33,681 nt of DNA from Alphaproteobacteria bacterium (lineage in GTDB: Bacteria; Pseudomonadota; Alphaproteobacteria; Micavibrionales; UBA2020): NCBI GenBank assembly GCA_028817795.1, contig JAPPOU010000140.1, positions 1 through 33,681 on the forward strand. Reading direction: 5' to 3'. Shown piece after piece: positions 33,221-33,681 of this stretch (its first letter is position 1; each line of letters opens with the position of its first letter). The position numbers were made by a program, and so were the translations under genes. A model generated the notes under the pieces. The model saw only the letters and a program-made list of their open reading frames with translations. It searched no databases and was not told the DNA's origin.

Positions 33221-33681
33221 ATGAAAACAGCCACGCGCCCCATAGAGGATATTTCCGCTATCGATACGTTGTGCGATGCCTTTATCAACCGCAAGGCTGT
33301 GATTGGCATTATCGGCCTTGGCTATGTGGGGCTGCCCTTGGCTTGTGCGATCTGCGATAAGGGGTTTAAAGCTGTCGGGTTCGATGTAGATGCGGACAAG
33401 ATCAGCCGGCTGGAGCGCGGCCAGTCTTATATCGGCAATATCCACAACGATACGGTTTCGGGTTTTGTGCGGGATAAAAACTTTGTGCCGACGGCTGATT
33501 TTTCAAAGCTGGCGGATGTCGATGCCATTATCCTTTGTGTGCCCACGCCCCTGAACAAAAACCGTGAGCCGGACATGACCTATGTCGAAAAAACGGCGCG
33601 GACGGTGGCGCAGCATTTAAAGCCCGGTCACCTGGTTGTTTTGGAATCGACCACATGGCCCGGCACGACAACAGCGCTTGT
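33221..33681 (+). CDS. Nucleotide-sugar dehydrogenase, 3' truncated by window edge
   Basis: The first about 153 codons of a UDP-sugar 6-dehydrogenase-type enzyme, which oxidises a UDP-hexose or UDP-N-acetylhexosamine to its uronate for capsule or O-antigen. The NAD loop IGLGYVGLPLA is at residues 31-41, and VPTPLNKNREPDMTYVEKT with ESTTWPGTT is the family block; this form resembles WbpA/UDP-N-acetylglucosamine dehydrogenases. GGAG precedes the ATG. A TATAAC -10-like box lies at 33188-33193 without a good -35. Continues beyond 33681. It marks the start of a possible polysaccharide locus. Confidence 0.9.
   Translation, partial: MKTATRPIEDISAIDTLCDAFINRKAVIGIIGLGYVGLPLACAICDKGFKAVGFDVDADKISRLERGQSYIGNIHNDTVSGFVRDKNFVPTADFSKLADVDAIILCVPTPLNKNREPDMTYVEKTARTVAQHLKPGHLVVLESTTWPGTTTAL

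Overview
This window looks like a chromosomal segment from an alphaproteobacterium. Three things support that. It has the C4 (Shemin) heme route enzyme 5-aminolevulinate synthase. It has the alphaproteobacterial arrangement hemJ-hemH-hemE next to an AT-rich intergenic region with DnaA boxes. It also has mnmG-rsmG-parA-parB about 10 kb further on, with four parS-like palindromes. The exact order is not resolved; Rhodospirillales-like or Micavibrio/Holosporales-like lineages are possible. There is no insertion sequence, CRISPR array or rRNA, and only one tRNA (Leu, GAG).

Layout. 1-3.5 kb: a Cys-rich orphan protein, then the leftward heme operon hemE-hemH-hemJ. 3.5-3.8 kb: a probable chromosomal replication origin, with genes transcribed away from it on both sides. 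3.8-7.2 kb: rightward conserved hypothetical, aminoglycoside-phosphotransferase-fold protein, an unrecognised basic protein and a small tandem-repeat protein. 7.2-9 kb: leftward Sel1-repeat secreted protein and PrmA. 9-16.5 kb: a rightward run of thiolase, adenosine deaminase family, mnmG, rsmG, small lipoprotein, parA, parB and an SDR. 16.5-21.6 kb: mostly leftward accessory genes (ankyrin protein, two orphans, membrane protein, small orphan, GNAT, ribokinase) with one rightward XRE/S24-type regulator. 21.8-25.8 kb: hemA, a TIMP-like secreted protein, ribF, lspA and a DUF3035-type lipoprotein. 25.8-33.1 kb: leftward ankyrin pair, mgtE, maeB, tRNA-Leu and a second ankyrin pair. The right edge cuts a nucleotide-sugar dehydrogenase.

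The most distinctive content is a family of five paralogous ankyrin proteins (16.5, 25.8, 26.8, 31.9 and 32.5 kb). They share a similar N-terminal cap, a variable number of ankyrin repeats (about 3 to 7) and the same short basic C-terminal signature, F..A..KGT.(K/R).RKI.R. Four are in two translationally coupled pairs joined by ATGA overlaps, and three promoters with close-to-consensus sigma-70 elements can be read in front of them. I know of no described system with this tail; it could be a secretion, localisation or partner-docking signal.

The second theme is chromosome replication and segregation: a candidate oriC at hemE, and a ParABS locus whose centromere sites lie inside mnmG, inside rsmG and just upstream of parA.
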